From a virus, in IMG/VR virus record IMGVR_UViG_3300001373_000013, positions 1 to 20,254 of that record: a DNA stretch of 20,254 nucleotides; one strand, 5' to 3'. The position numbers and the translations under genes are program-made. Position 1 is the first letter of the stretch. The number at the start of each line of letters is the position of its first letter. Under the pieces are notes generated by a model. That model saw nothing but the letters and a program-made list of their open reading frames with translations, ran no database searches and was not told the origin of the DNA. This document shows positions 12,300-20,054 of the stretch, piece by piece.

Positions 12300-15200
12300 A
12301 TGGAGCAAGTTGTTAGTATAAAGATAACTGATAACGTAGCAACTACAATTGGCCCTAAACTAGAAGATATTGCAAAATTTGCAATACAAGCTTCGCAGAA
12401 ATTAAATACTTTGAAAATAGTATTAAAAGGCTTCTCTTCCGTGGGGTTAAAAGAAGTTTTTGCAGATTTAAAAGGAATTAATGAAGTTTTAAAATCAAAT
12501 AATACACTATCCAAACTAACAAATAAAAGTACATCTGATAGTAATTTGGAAAATAATAGAATTAAACAAGCTATCGCATATGAAGAACAATTAAAAAGAG
12601 GAATTGCCAACGAAACAAAAGAAAATAATAGATTGCAAGCATTAAAAGAAAGAAATATAGCTAAATTACAAGCATTAAAAGATAAACAACAAGCTAAAGA
12701 AGCTCTTAATTCTGAAAAATTAGCAAATAGAATAATTAATAATGATAATAGTATGATACTATCTAAACAAAAATTATTTGATAAAGAAGAGGCTTTGAGA
12801 ATTAAGCAAGCCATTGCGTATGAAAAACAATGGAGAAAAGAAGTAGCAAATGAGAATAAAAGAAGAGAAAATTTTAGATTGCAAACCGTATCAGGTAAAC
12901 CTTCGGGTGGATTCGATTTAACAGACGTTGCTTATACTATAGGTAAAATGTGGTTATTAAAATCAGCCGTGGAAGCTATAATAAGACCAATTATTAATTT
13001 AACAGATTCTTATACACAATTACAAAATAAATTAAGACTTGTTAGCGATAATAATATTCAATTATTAGCATTGACTAACCAAATGTTTGATATATCTACA
13101 AGAGCGAGAGTTCCGGTTCAAGATTTAGCTACAGCTTTTCAAAGATTCGATTTAGCATTAAAACCTTTAGGTGCATCTCAAGTTGAAGTTTTGGCAATGG
13201 TTGAGACTGTATCAAAAGCTATGACATTAAGCGGCGTTTCAACAATGGAGCAAACGCAAGGTTTAAGACAATTATCCCAAGCTTTTAATAAAGGAAAATT
13301 AGATGGCGATGAGTTTAGAACTGTTATGGAAACAATGCCTTTATTAGCACAAGCTATTGCTGATAAGTTAAAAGTGGCTAAGGGTGAATTATTAGATTTA
13401 GCTCCAAAAGGAAAAATTACTTCTCAAGTAATGAGAGAAGCTTTGAAAGACGTTGCTATACAAGTTGAAGCGCAATTTTCAAAATCTATTCCAACAATAG
13501 AACAAGGATTAACAGTTGTAAGAAATAGTTTTTCAAAATTAGCTGGTGAAATAGAAACAAGCACTGGTTTATTTGCGTCTTTAGCTACTAAAATGGTTAA
13601 TTTTTCAAAAGAAGCTAATGTATCTGCACCTAAAATTATAACATTATCAAATAGTATTTTAGAATTATTATCAAATATTAAAGGTTTACTCGTAGAATTA
13701 TCACCAACTACTTATGCTTTAAAAAAGTTTGGTAATGATTCTATTAGTGTTATTGATTTAATTAGTAAATCGTTAATAGGTTTTAGTTTTACATTTTCTG
13801 CGGTAAGAGATATGATAAAAAATGCAATTGATTTATTTACAGTAGGTGCTAAAGATTTCAAAATATCAACAACTAATGTTGATGCATTAGTTAATAAATA
13901 TACAGAATTAGAAAATACTCAAAAAACAAGAGAAGCTACACTTAGATCTATATTGGCTTTAGATAACGAAATTAAAAAAGTAGCTAATGAATATGCCGCT
14001 TTACCAAATAAAAATACAGAACAAGCTGAAAGATTAAAAATGGATTATCAAGCTTTAAAAAATCAAAAAGCTACTCTTGATGGGACATCTAGTTTAAGAG
14101 CTATGCAAGAAATAGAAATTAATAATAAAAAGAAATTAACAGCCGAAGAAAAGAAACTTGCTAGTCAATTGGAAAGAAAATCTGATATATTGAAAAAAAT
14201 TAATTTTGAATTAAACCTAGAAAGAAAATATTTATTTATGGATGATCGGGAAGTTTCTATAAATAAAAGATTTGATAGAATGATTGAACAGTATAATAAT
14301 GCCAAACCAAAAAATAAAAAAATGAGTAAAGATGCAGTAATTTCTTTAAAAGCTGAACTTGAAATGATATATGATGAACAAAAATTATCAAAATTATATA
14401 ATGATATTAAACATAAAATTAAAGACAATATTGATGAGATTACGGCTTCTGAAAAAATTGTAATAGACTTGGCAAAATCAGGAGATCAGCCTATTTTATT
14501 AGGAGAAGCTGTTAGATTTTTAAGAGAATTAACAGATAGTTATTTATCTTTAACAGAACCATTGTATGAATTTAATAAACAAATGGACCTAGAAGTAAAA
14601 TTATTAAAAGAAGTAGGTGTTTATTCTGAAAATAGACAAAAACAATTAGAACTTGAATACGAACTTGAAAGAAAGGGTTTTGAGATAACTAAAGAAATGA
14701 CTAATAAAATTGAAAAAAGATTATTTGATAATAAATTATTAGCAGATTCACAAAACATTGTTAATGAATCCTTGGAAGAATATATAAAAGGAGTTGAGAA
14801 AATACTTGCTTTAAAAAATTTACAAAATAATCCTATTGTTAATGGCGAACAAAGAATGACTCTTCCAATGATGGCTAAAAATATTTCAAATTTATTAGGA
14901 AATTCTTATGATAGTGGTGAAGGTAAAGCTTATTCTGACATTGGAGATATGCAAACTAAAATTAAACTAACTGAGGATATGATTAAAAACTTAGGATTTT
15001 CTATTGATGAATATAATAGTTTTAAAAATAAATTAACATCGGATACGCTTAAATCAACAATGCCTGATTTATTCCCAGATGAGTATTTTAATGAAAGTAA
15101 AAATAAATGGAAAAAATATTATGATTATATCAAAACAATGAGAGAAAATAACATTATAGATGCTAAGACAGAAGCCGATGTCACATTTTTTATTGAAAAA

Positions 15201-15803
15201 AAGAAAATGGAAGCAAAATTACAATTTACTCAAAATACGTTTAGCAATATGGCAAGTTTAATGCAATCGGGATCAAGAGATATTTTCGAAATAGGACGTG
15301 CTTTTGCAATAGCCGAAGCGACAATACAAGGCTATACCGCCGTAATGAATGCATGGTCAGAAGGCCAAAAATATGGTGCAATTGCTGCCGGGCTTGCGGC
15401 TACAGCGGCTGGGATTCATGCCGCAATGTTGATAGGCAAGATCGCCACTTCGGCCCCTCCTTCCTATGAATCCGGCGGATTAATTCAAGGGGGGAAACAG
15501 ACCATCCAAGTTAATGAACGCGGTCGAGAGTTTATAATGAATGCCAACGCCACAAGTAGATATAGACCAATGCTAGAATCGATGAATAGTGGTAGGTCAT
15601 CAGGTGTTAATGTGAAAATAGAAAATTACGGAACTAGTAAAGAATTTGAAGTTAAGCAATTAAGTGAATATGAAATTAGAATAATAGCTACAGATGAAAT
15701 TAATAAAAAAACTCCAGATGTAGTAGCTAGTCAGTTTAGAAATCCAAATTCGAGAGTTTCAAAAGCTATTAATCAAACACTAGTAACACAAAGAAGGTTA
15801 TAG
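12300..15803 (+). CDS. Tape measure protein
   Basis: The 1167-residue product is the longest in the window and determines tail length. At roughly 0.15 nm per residue a tail near 175 nm would be expected. Residues 1-230 are a charged helical region with a duplicated segment. Residues about 233-430 match the tape-measure N-terminal domain (TDSYTQLQNKLRLVSDNN, ISTRARVPVQDLATAFQRF, TQGLRQLSQAFNKGKLDGDEFRTVMETMPLLAQAI). Two hydrophobic stretches follow (about 485-525). The middle 520-980 is coiled-coil. Residues about 1000-1060 (RAFAIAEATIQGYTAVMNAW, then GAIAAGLAATAAGIHAAMLIG, SYESGGLIQGG, ERGREFIMNANATSRY) are the conserved C-terminus. GGAGG lies directly before the ATG. The C-terminal conserved part is encoded by a GC-rich island. 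Confidence 0.9.
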   Translation: MEQVVSIKITDNVATTIGPKLEDIAKFAIQASQKLNTLKIVLKGFSSVGLKEVFADLKGINEVLKSNNTLSKLTNKSTSDSNLENNRIKQAIAYEEQLKRGIANETKENNRLQALKERNIAKLQALKDKQQAKEALNSEKLANRIINNDNSMILSKQKLFDKEEALRIKQAIAYEKQWRKEVANENKRRENFRLQTVSGKPSGGFDLTDVAYTIGKMWLLKSAVEAIIRPIINLTDSYTQLQNKLRLVSDNNIQLLALTNQMFDISTRARVPVQDLATAFQRFDLALKPLGASQVEVLAMVETVSKAMTLSGVSTMEQTQGLRQLSQAFNKGKLDGDEFRTVMETMPLLAQAIADKLKVAKGELLDLAPKGKITSQVMREALKDVAIQVEAQFSKSIPTIEQGLTVVRNSFSKLAGEIETSTGLFASLATKMVNFSKEANVSAPKIITLSNSILELLSNIKGLLVELSPTTYALKKFGNDSISVIDLISKSLIGFSFTFSAVRDMIKNAIDLFTVGAKDFKISTTNVDALVNKYTELENTQKTREATLRSILALDNEIKKVANEYAALPNKNTEQAERLKMDYQALKNQKATLDGTSSLRAMQEIEINNKKKLTAEEKKLASQLERKSDILKKINFELNLERKYLFMDDREVSINKRFDRMIEQYNNAKPKNKKMSKDAVISLKAELEMIYDEQKLSKLYNDIKHKIKDNIDEITASEKIVIDLAKSGDQPILLGEAVRFLRELTDSYLSLTEPLYEFNKQMDLEVKLLKEVGVYSENRQKQLELEYELERKGFEITKEMTNKIEKRLFDNKLLADSQNIVNESLEEYIKGVEKILALKNLQNNPIVNGEQRMTLPMMAKNISNLLGNSYDSGEGKAYSDIGDMQTKIKLTEDMIKNLGFSIDEYNSFKNKLTSDTLKSTMPDLFPDEYFNESKNKWKKYYDYIKTMRENNIIDAKTEADVTFFIEKKKMEAKLQFTQNTFSNMASLMQSGSRDIFEIGRAFAIAEATIQGYTAVMNAWSEGQKYGAIAAGLAATAAGIHAAMLIGKIATSAPPSYESGGLIQGGKQTIQVNERGREFIMNANATSRYRPMLESMNSGRSSGVNVKIENYGTSKEFEVKQLSEYEIRIIATDEINKKTPDVVASQFRNPNSRVSKAINQTLVTQRRL
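12437..12446 (+). repeat. CCGTGGG motif, copy 6 (forward)
   Basis: Local sequence is TCTTCCGTGGGGTTA, coding Ser-Ser-Val-Gly-Leu with TCC GTG GGG near the start of the tape-measure gene. Confidence 0.6.
12558..12639 (+). repeat. Imperfect direct repeat in tape measure, copy A
   Basis: Codes RIKQAIAYEEQLKRGIANET and a following KENNRLQ (from about residue 87). It recurs 240 bases, or 80 codons, downstream in the same frame. Confidence 0.6.
12798..12885 (+). repeat. Imperfect direct repeat in tape measure, copy B
   Basis: Codes RIKQAIAYEKQWRKEVANEN and a following KRRENFRLQ (from about residue 167). The first eight residues are identical to copy A although the DNA differs at several third positions, so the duplication is old. 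Confidence 0.6.
15301..15540. other. GC-rich island in the 3' part of the tape-measure gene
   Basis: Hand counts for four successive 60-base blocks are 28, 33, 34 and 25 G/C (about 50%), against 13 of 60 at 15181-15240 and 17 of 60 at 15601-15660. CGC, GGC, GCC and GCG codons cluster here. It encodes the conserved hydrophobic C-terminal segment. Confidence 0.65.
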
Positions 15804-15811
15804 GTGATAAT

Positions 15812-16303
15812 ATGGCTTTAGATAAATTAATGATACCCCCAGATAAGAATGGTTATTCTTTTGCTGATGGCACCGAAACAATATCAATTAAATTAGATGG
15901 TGGTTTAAGTAGATATAGAAAAGATGTTTTAAAATCTTCATTTGTCGTTAATGTTCAATGGACTATTGGCGAAAAAGACTATAGATATTTGAGATCATTT
16001 TATAGGGGTATAACTGAATCTGGAAGTAAGGCTTTTTTAATGGATATATTGGTTGATAGAGGTTGCGAGTTAACAGAACATGAATGTTTTTTTATTCCTG
16101 GTTCTTTTACAACTAACAATGTATCAGGTGAAACATTTACGGTATCTGCACAAATAGAATGTAAATTAGTAGGATTGGCCGATACTGATCAAGAGTATGT
16201 TTATTGGTATAATGCTTTTGGTGGTTATACTATTTACTATGAAGATTTATTCAATACGATAATTAATACATTTCTACCTAACGATATACCTTACCCGGTG
16301 TAA
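15812..16303 (+). CDS. Distal tail / minor tail protein (putative)
   Basis: The 163-residue product follows the tape measure by 8 bases, the place of a distal tail or minor tail protein. Its sequence has beta-rich tail-protein character: SIKLDGGLSRYRKDVLKSSFVVNVQWTIGEKDYRYLRSFYRGITESGSKAFLMDILVD, with the pattern L-x-G-G-x-S-R-Y-R-x-D ... V-x-W-x-x-x-x-x-x-x-Y-x-x-x-x-x-F-(Y/F). A C-terminal ring-fold strand GSFTTNNVSGETFTVSAQIECKL follows. Similar small proteins lie just before DUF1833 genes in other siphophages. AGGTGAT overlaps the tape-measure stop and serves as ribosome site. The exact family is not certain. Confidence 0.62.
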   Translation: MALDKLMIPPDKNGYSFADGTETISIKLDGGLSRYRKDVLKSSFVVNVQWTIGEKDYRYLRSFYRGITESGSKAFLMDILVDRGCELTEHECFFIPGSFTTNNVSGETFTVSAQIECKLVGLADTDQEYVYWYNAFGGYTIYYEDLFNTIINTFLPNDIPYPV

Positions 16304-16304
16304 T

Positions 16305-16799
16305 ATGGCAGATAAATACACAGAATTTTTTTTGAATAGTAATATAAATATCATAGCATATGAGTGCATAGAAATTTCGCACCCTAGTTTTACAAAAATT
16401 TATAGATTGGTTAGAAATAATACACTTGGTTTAACAGTTGGTGTAAATACATACGAATATTGCCCTATGAAAATTACACCAATATCACAAAGGGATGATT
16501 TAGATCAATTTATAAAAATAGAATTAGGGGACTTAGGAGAAATTATACCAATAGAAATTGATAATATTTTTCAAGAAAATGGTTTTGCAACATTACCCAC
16601 GGTGATATACAATGTTTTTAAAAGTGATAACTTAGTATTAACTGACCCTTTATTCGGTCCAATTTTATTAGAAATAAAAACTTTTACTTTTAATAAAAAT
16701 GGTTGCATGTTTGAAGCAAAAGCTCCTAGTTTAAATGTCCAGAGAGTAGGTGAATATTATAGATTAGATAGATTCCCAGCTTTGAAAGGATTTTTATGA
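16305..16799 (+). CDS. DUF1833 tail protein
   Basis: The 164-residue product matches the DUF1833 family. It opens YTEFFLNSNINIIAYECIEISHPSFTKIYRLVRNNTLGLTV (about residues 5-45); the family pattern is an N-terminal helix followed by Y-E-x-x-E-I-x-H-P-x-F-x-x-x-Y-x-x-V-R-N. It continues with SQRDDLDQFIKIELGDLGEIIPIEID and ends VQRVGEYYRLDRFPALKGFL, also typical of the family, whose members sit between a minor tail gene and an NlpC/P60 gene. It is thought to link the distal tail to the hub, much like lambda L. One base separates its start from the previous stop, and its end overlaps the next start as ATGA. A reverse CCGTGGG copy lies inside. Confidence 0.8.
   Translation: MADKYTEFFLNSNINIIAYECIEISHPSFTKIYRLVRNNTLGLTVGVNTYEYCPMKITPISQRDDLDQFIKIELGDLGEIIPIEIDNIFQENGFATLPTVIYNVFKSDNLVLTDPLFGPILLEIKTFTFNKNGCMFEAKAPSLNVQRVGEYYRLDRFPALKGFL
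16596..16602 (-). repeat. CCGTGGG motif, copy 7 (reverse)
   Basis: Read on + as TTACCCACGGTGAT, coding Leu-Pro-Thr-Val with CCC ACG GTG in the DUF1833 gene. Confidence 0.6.
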
Positions 16800-17140
16800 A
16801 TATAAATAAATTCCTTAATAAAAAATACAATGAAAATACTTATAATTGTTTACACTTTGCATCTGAAGTTTGGGAATATTTAACTGGCGACAATACTTTA
16901 ATTAATATTATTCCCGTGGGTGAAAAGTTTGTATTGACAAAAGATATTATTAATAGAGTTCATTATTTAGAAAAACCTAATAGTCCTTGCCTAGTGTATT
17001 TTAAAAATAATTATTCATCGCATATAGGTGTTTATTTTGATAACAAAATTATACATATTAATAAAAATGGTGTTAAATACGAATTACTTGAATCTGCTAT
17101 TATAGGATTTAAGAAAGTGAGGTTTATGATATGTTTTTAA
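16796..17140 (+). CDS. NlpC/P60-like tail peptidase
   Basis: The 114-residue product is a compact NlpC/P60-type cysteine peptidase, as usually encoded between the DUF1833 and hub genes. Candidate catalytic residues are Cys18 in YNCLHFASEVW, His76 in SSHIGVYFDN, and His87 in IIHINKNG. The spacing (Cys, then about 58 residues, then His followed by G-(V/I)-Y) fits the family. In phage tails such enzymes cut the stem peptide of peptidoglycan during DNA entry or process the tail tip. It lacks a partner Mov34/JAB domain, unlike lambda K, which is common for this gene order. AAAGGA precedes the ATG, which overlaps the previous stop. A CCGTGGG copy codes Ile-Pro-Val-Gly. Confidence 0.75.
   Translation: MNINKFLNKKYNENTYNCLHFASEVWEYLTGDNTLINIIPVGEKFVLTKDIINRVHYLEKPNSPCLVYFKNNYSSHIGVYFDNKIIHINKNGVKYELLESAIIGFKKVRFMICF
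16913..16920 (+). repeat. CCGTGGG motif, copy 8 (forward)
   Basis: Local sequence is ATTCCCGTGGGTGA, coding Ile-Pro-Val-Gly-Glu with CCC GTG GGT in the NlpC/P60 gene. Confidence 0.6.
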
Positions 17141-20043
17141 TAATTATTGAAGATATTACAAATAAAGAAAATTTTGAAAATATAGAAATTGAAGATTTAT
17201 GCGATTATTTAATTGAAAGATATAAAATAATGCCAAAAGGAGCTAGGATCTATAAAGATTCAATATCTGTAGATAATGATATTACACCCACTTGTGAAGC
17301 GGATATTGATAGGTTGAAATGCCTACCTTTTGATTCTACAATTTATTTTATAATATTACCGCAAGGTTTTGAAACATGGGTTTATGCAATATTGTTAATT
17401 GTTACTTTAGCCGCAACCTTCTTATTGAGACCTAAGTTTCCATCTAATTTAGATAATAAATCTTTAGAGTCCCCTAATAATTCTTTAACTGGAATTTCAA
17501 ACTTAAATAGATTGAATGGTAGAATACCTGATATTTTTGGAAGTATAGGGAAAGCAGTTCCTGATTTAATTGGAATACCGTTTACATTTTTTATGAATAA
17601 TATTGAATATGAAATGAGTCACTTGTGTTTAGGTAGGGGTTTTTATGAATTTAAAACTATACTAAATAATGGTAAAATTTTATATGAAATAAGAGATGGT
17701 GATACTTTAATTGAAGAAATGACTTACCCATTTTTAGCAGTATGGGATCCTGGATATTGTGTTTGGAATGATTGGGAATTGTTGCACACTTCTGTTAAAA
17801 TAGGCACACTTAGTTATCCTTTTATATTCTTAGCCGCGATGACAATGTATAAATCAAAATCTGGTGAAAATATTATATTGCAACCACCTAATTTTAAAAC
17901 AGATTCAACAATGACTATAGATAATACTGGATTATTCACACAAATAAGTGGCGGAATAGATTTTACAACTAAGATGAGTATTAATGATAATGTAAATATT
18001 AACGCAGAATATAATGCATTATTTGAAGGAACTGCAACAGTAAGACAAGTTTATAATAGTTATTTTTATGTAACAAAATCAAGTGTATTAGGAATACCGG
18101 ATTGGCCCTTTATAGAAAGTCATTATCCATTTAGATGTAAAGTTTATTACGATAATGGCTACCCAGGAACCCCGTATTATGTTTATTTGGGAATTTTTGA
18201 CATAAGTGAATATGCTGGATATGTTCTTTTTAATGGAATTGCTATAACAAATGAATTACAAGGTTTAACTTGGATTCAAAATCATACTTTTAGAATTGAA
18301 AAACTATTAACAATTGAAGGAATATGTGAAGTTAGTAATGTTTCTACTAATACAATTAATTTTTTAAATCCTGAAAATCTATCTAATTGGGATTATATAG
18401 ATTTTAAAACATCAATAACTAATGTAGCAATTAATTTTTATAATCAAACAGGATCTTCCGTGGGTCCATTTTTTGTAGATAAAATAATAAGTGAAGTATA
18501 TGTAAATTTTGAAGCTACAGGTGGATTATTTAAAAAAACAACTACTACCTTCACTCCCACGGATATAGAAATAAGATTACTAATAGAACCAGTTGATTCA
18601 GAAGGTGTTTTAAATGGTGATAATGTTTCTGATACAACTTTTACAGTGCATGGAAGTGGTGAAAATAATGTTTTTGTAGGTGTATCTACTAGAATAAGAT
18701 TACAAGATGGTCCTAGTAGAGTTAGAATTTCTATTTTTAGATTAACTGATCATGATAATAGTTTTACAGAAACATATCTTGATGAAATAAAAGTTAAAAG
18801 TATTTACTATGGAATTGAAGAAATACCTAGTTTACATTGTTTTGATAATGTTACTACAATGGTATATATTAAAAAATCAGATGCTAATTCCGTAGTATCT
18901 TCTGATAACAAATTAAACTGCTCTGTAACTAGAAAAATACCTTTAAGAATAAGCGGTTCAACTTTTACGGCTGAAAATGGAAGTGGTTGTGAAAATGGAT
19001 TAGGTTTATTTGCTTCTAATAGTGTGGATGATATTTTATCGGCTATTATGTTAGATCCAAAAATAGGTAATAGATCATTATCTGAAATAGACTTCGATTC
19101 TATTTATGATACTGTTTCAGAAATTAATACATATTTTGGAACTATAGAAACTAATTTAAAAAAAGTAACAGAGTTTGCATATACTTTTGATAAAATTATA
19201 ACATTTGAAGAAACAGTTGGACCTATAGCCGAATGTGTTTATAGTTTGTTATATAGAAGGGGTAATTTAATTAAAATGAAATTTGAAAAATTAGAATTAA
19301 ACGGGACTATTTTATTTAATCATAGAAATAAAATTCCAAATTCAGAAGTAAGAACATTATCTTTTGGCAATGTTGAAAATAATGATAGTATTGAATTTGA
19401 ATATATTAATCCTGATACAAATTTGCCAGAAATAGTGTATATCCCAAATACTCTAGGTAATAATCCTAAAAAAATAGAATCAATAGGTGTTAGAAATAAA
19501 CTACAAGCTTATTTTCATGCGTGTAGATATTATAATAAATTATTACATCAGCATGTTACTACAGAGTTTGAATCTACATCAGAAGGCAATTTATTGTTAT
19601 TAAAAGATAAAATTTTAGTAACAGATTCAAGTAGACCTAATATACAGGATGGTGAAGTTACAGGACAAATTGGTTTAGAAATAGAATTAAGTCAAAATGT
19701 CTTACTTGGGACTAACCCTATTATATTTTTACAATACTATGATGGAATAGTAGAATCTATGCAATGTTCAATTGGAACTTTACCAAATAGAGTTTTATTG
19801 GCATCCGCTCCTAGACTTAGTTTAGTAACAGATATAAATAAATTCGCTAGAACTACTTATATTTTGGTTAATGAAGATGATTTATCAATAAGAGAATTTA
19901 TGGTAGAAGAAAGGAATATTCAAAATAATATGACATGTTTAATAAAAGCTATTAATTATAGCGATAGGTATTATTATAATGATAAAGATTATATTGATGA
20001 CAAAGTAGATATAAATGGTAATATTTTAGGAATCCCAACGTAA
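17131..20043 (+). CDS. J-like tail tip / central hub protein
   Basis: The 970-residue product is a J-type host-specificity hub. Residues 1-80 form a small alpha/beta domain similar in layout to lambda I. Residues 83-99 (WVYAILLIVTLAATFLL) are a hydrophobic helix. Residues 114-147 carry the signature SPNNSLTGISNLNRLNGRIPDIFGSIGKAVPDLI, typical of J proteins (S-PN-Q-tG---N--R-YG-IPdifG ... -PdLi). The C-terminal half has long beta-rich regions and ends with baseplate-hub-like strands (TYILVNEDDLSIREFMVEERNIQNNMTCLIKAINYSDRYY). Residues about 410-570 are Thr/Asn-rich and may be an inserted surface or sugar-binding domain. The start overlaps the previous gene by 10 bases, with GAGG upstream. Two CCGTGGG copies lie inside. 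Confidence 0.85.
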   Translation: MFLIIIEDITNKENFENIEIEDLCDYLIERYKIMPKGARIYKDSISVDNDITPTCEADIDRLKCLPFDSTIYFIILPQGFETWVYAILLIVTLAATFLLRPKFPSNLDNKSLESPNNSLTGISNLNRLNGRIPDIFGSIGKAVPDLIGIPFTFFMNNIEYEMSHLCLGRGFYEFKTILNNGKILYEIRDGDTLIEEMTYPFLAVWDPGYCVWNDWELLHTSVKIGTLSYPFIFLAAMTMYKSKSGENIILQPPNFKTDSTMTIDNTGLFTQISGGIDFTTKMSINDNVNINAEYNALFEGTATVRQVYNSYFYVTKSSVLGIPDWPFIESHYPFRCKVYYDNGYPGTPYYVYLGIFDISEYAGYVLFNGIAITNELQGLTWIQNHTFRIEKLLTIEGICEVSNVSTNTINFLNPENLSNWDYIDFKTSITNVAINFYNQTGSSVGPFFVDKIISEVYVNFEATGGLFKKTTTTFTPTDIEIRLLIEPVDSEGVLNGDNVSDTTFTVHGSGENNVFVGVSTRIRLQDGPSRVRISIFRLTDHDNSFTETYLDEIKVKSIYYGIEEIPSLHCFDNVTTMVYIKKSDANSVVSSDNKLNCSVTRKIPLRISGSTFTAENGSGCENGLGLFASNSVDDILSAIMLDPKIGNRSLSEIDFDSIYDTVSEINTYFGTIETNLKKVTEFAYTFDKIITFEETVGPIAECVYSLLYRRGNLIKMKFEKLELNGTILFNHRNKIPNSEVRTLSFGNVENNDSIEFEYINPDTNLPEIVYIPNTLGNNPKKIESIGVRNKLQAYFHACRYYNKLLHQHVTTEFESTSEGNLLLLKDKILVTDSSRPNIQDGEVTGQIGLEIELSQNVLLGTNPIIFLQYYDGIVESMQCSIGTLPNRVLLASAPRLSLVTDINKFARTTYILVNEDDLSIREFMVEERNIQNNMTCLIKAINYSDRYYYNDKDYIDDKVDINGNILGIPT
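18456..18464 (+). repeat. CCGTGGG motif, copy 9 (forward)
   Basis: Local sequence is TCTTCCGTGGGTCC, coding Ser-Ser-Val-Gly-Pro with TCC GTG GGT in the hub gene. Copy 10 lies 98 bases downstream in opposite orientation. Confidence 0.6.
18556..18562 (-). repeat. CCGTGGG motif, copy 10 (reverse)
   Basis: Read on + as ACTCCCACGGATAT, coding Thr-Pro-Thr-Asp with CCC ACG GAT in the hub gene. Confidence 0.6.
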
Positions 20044-20054
20044 AAGGAGCTAGA

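Noticed and set aside
12182-12814. 210-residue open frame on the - strand
   Set aside because: It is antisense to the tail completion and tape-measure genes, is very Leu/Ser/Phe-rich as expected for the complement of Lys/Asn-rich coding, and lacks a plausible start region.
12961-12975. GCCGTGGAAG as an eleventh CCGTGGG copy
   Set aside because: It lacks the final G of the 7-mer (CCGTGGA), so it was not counted.
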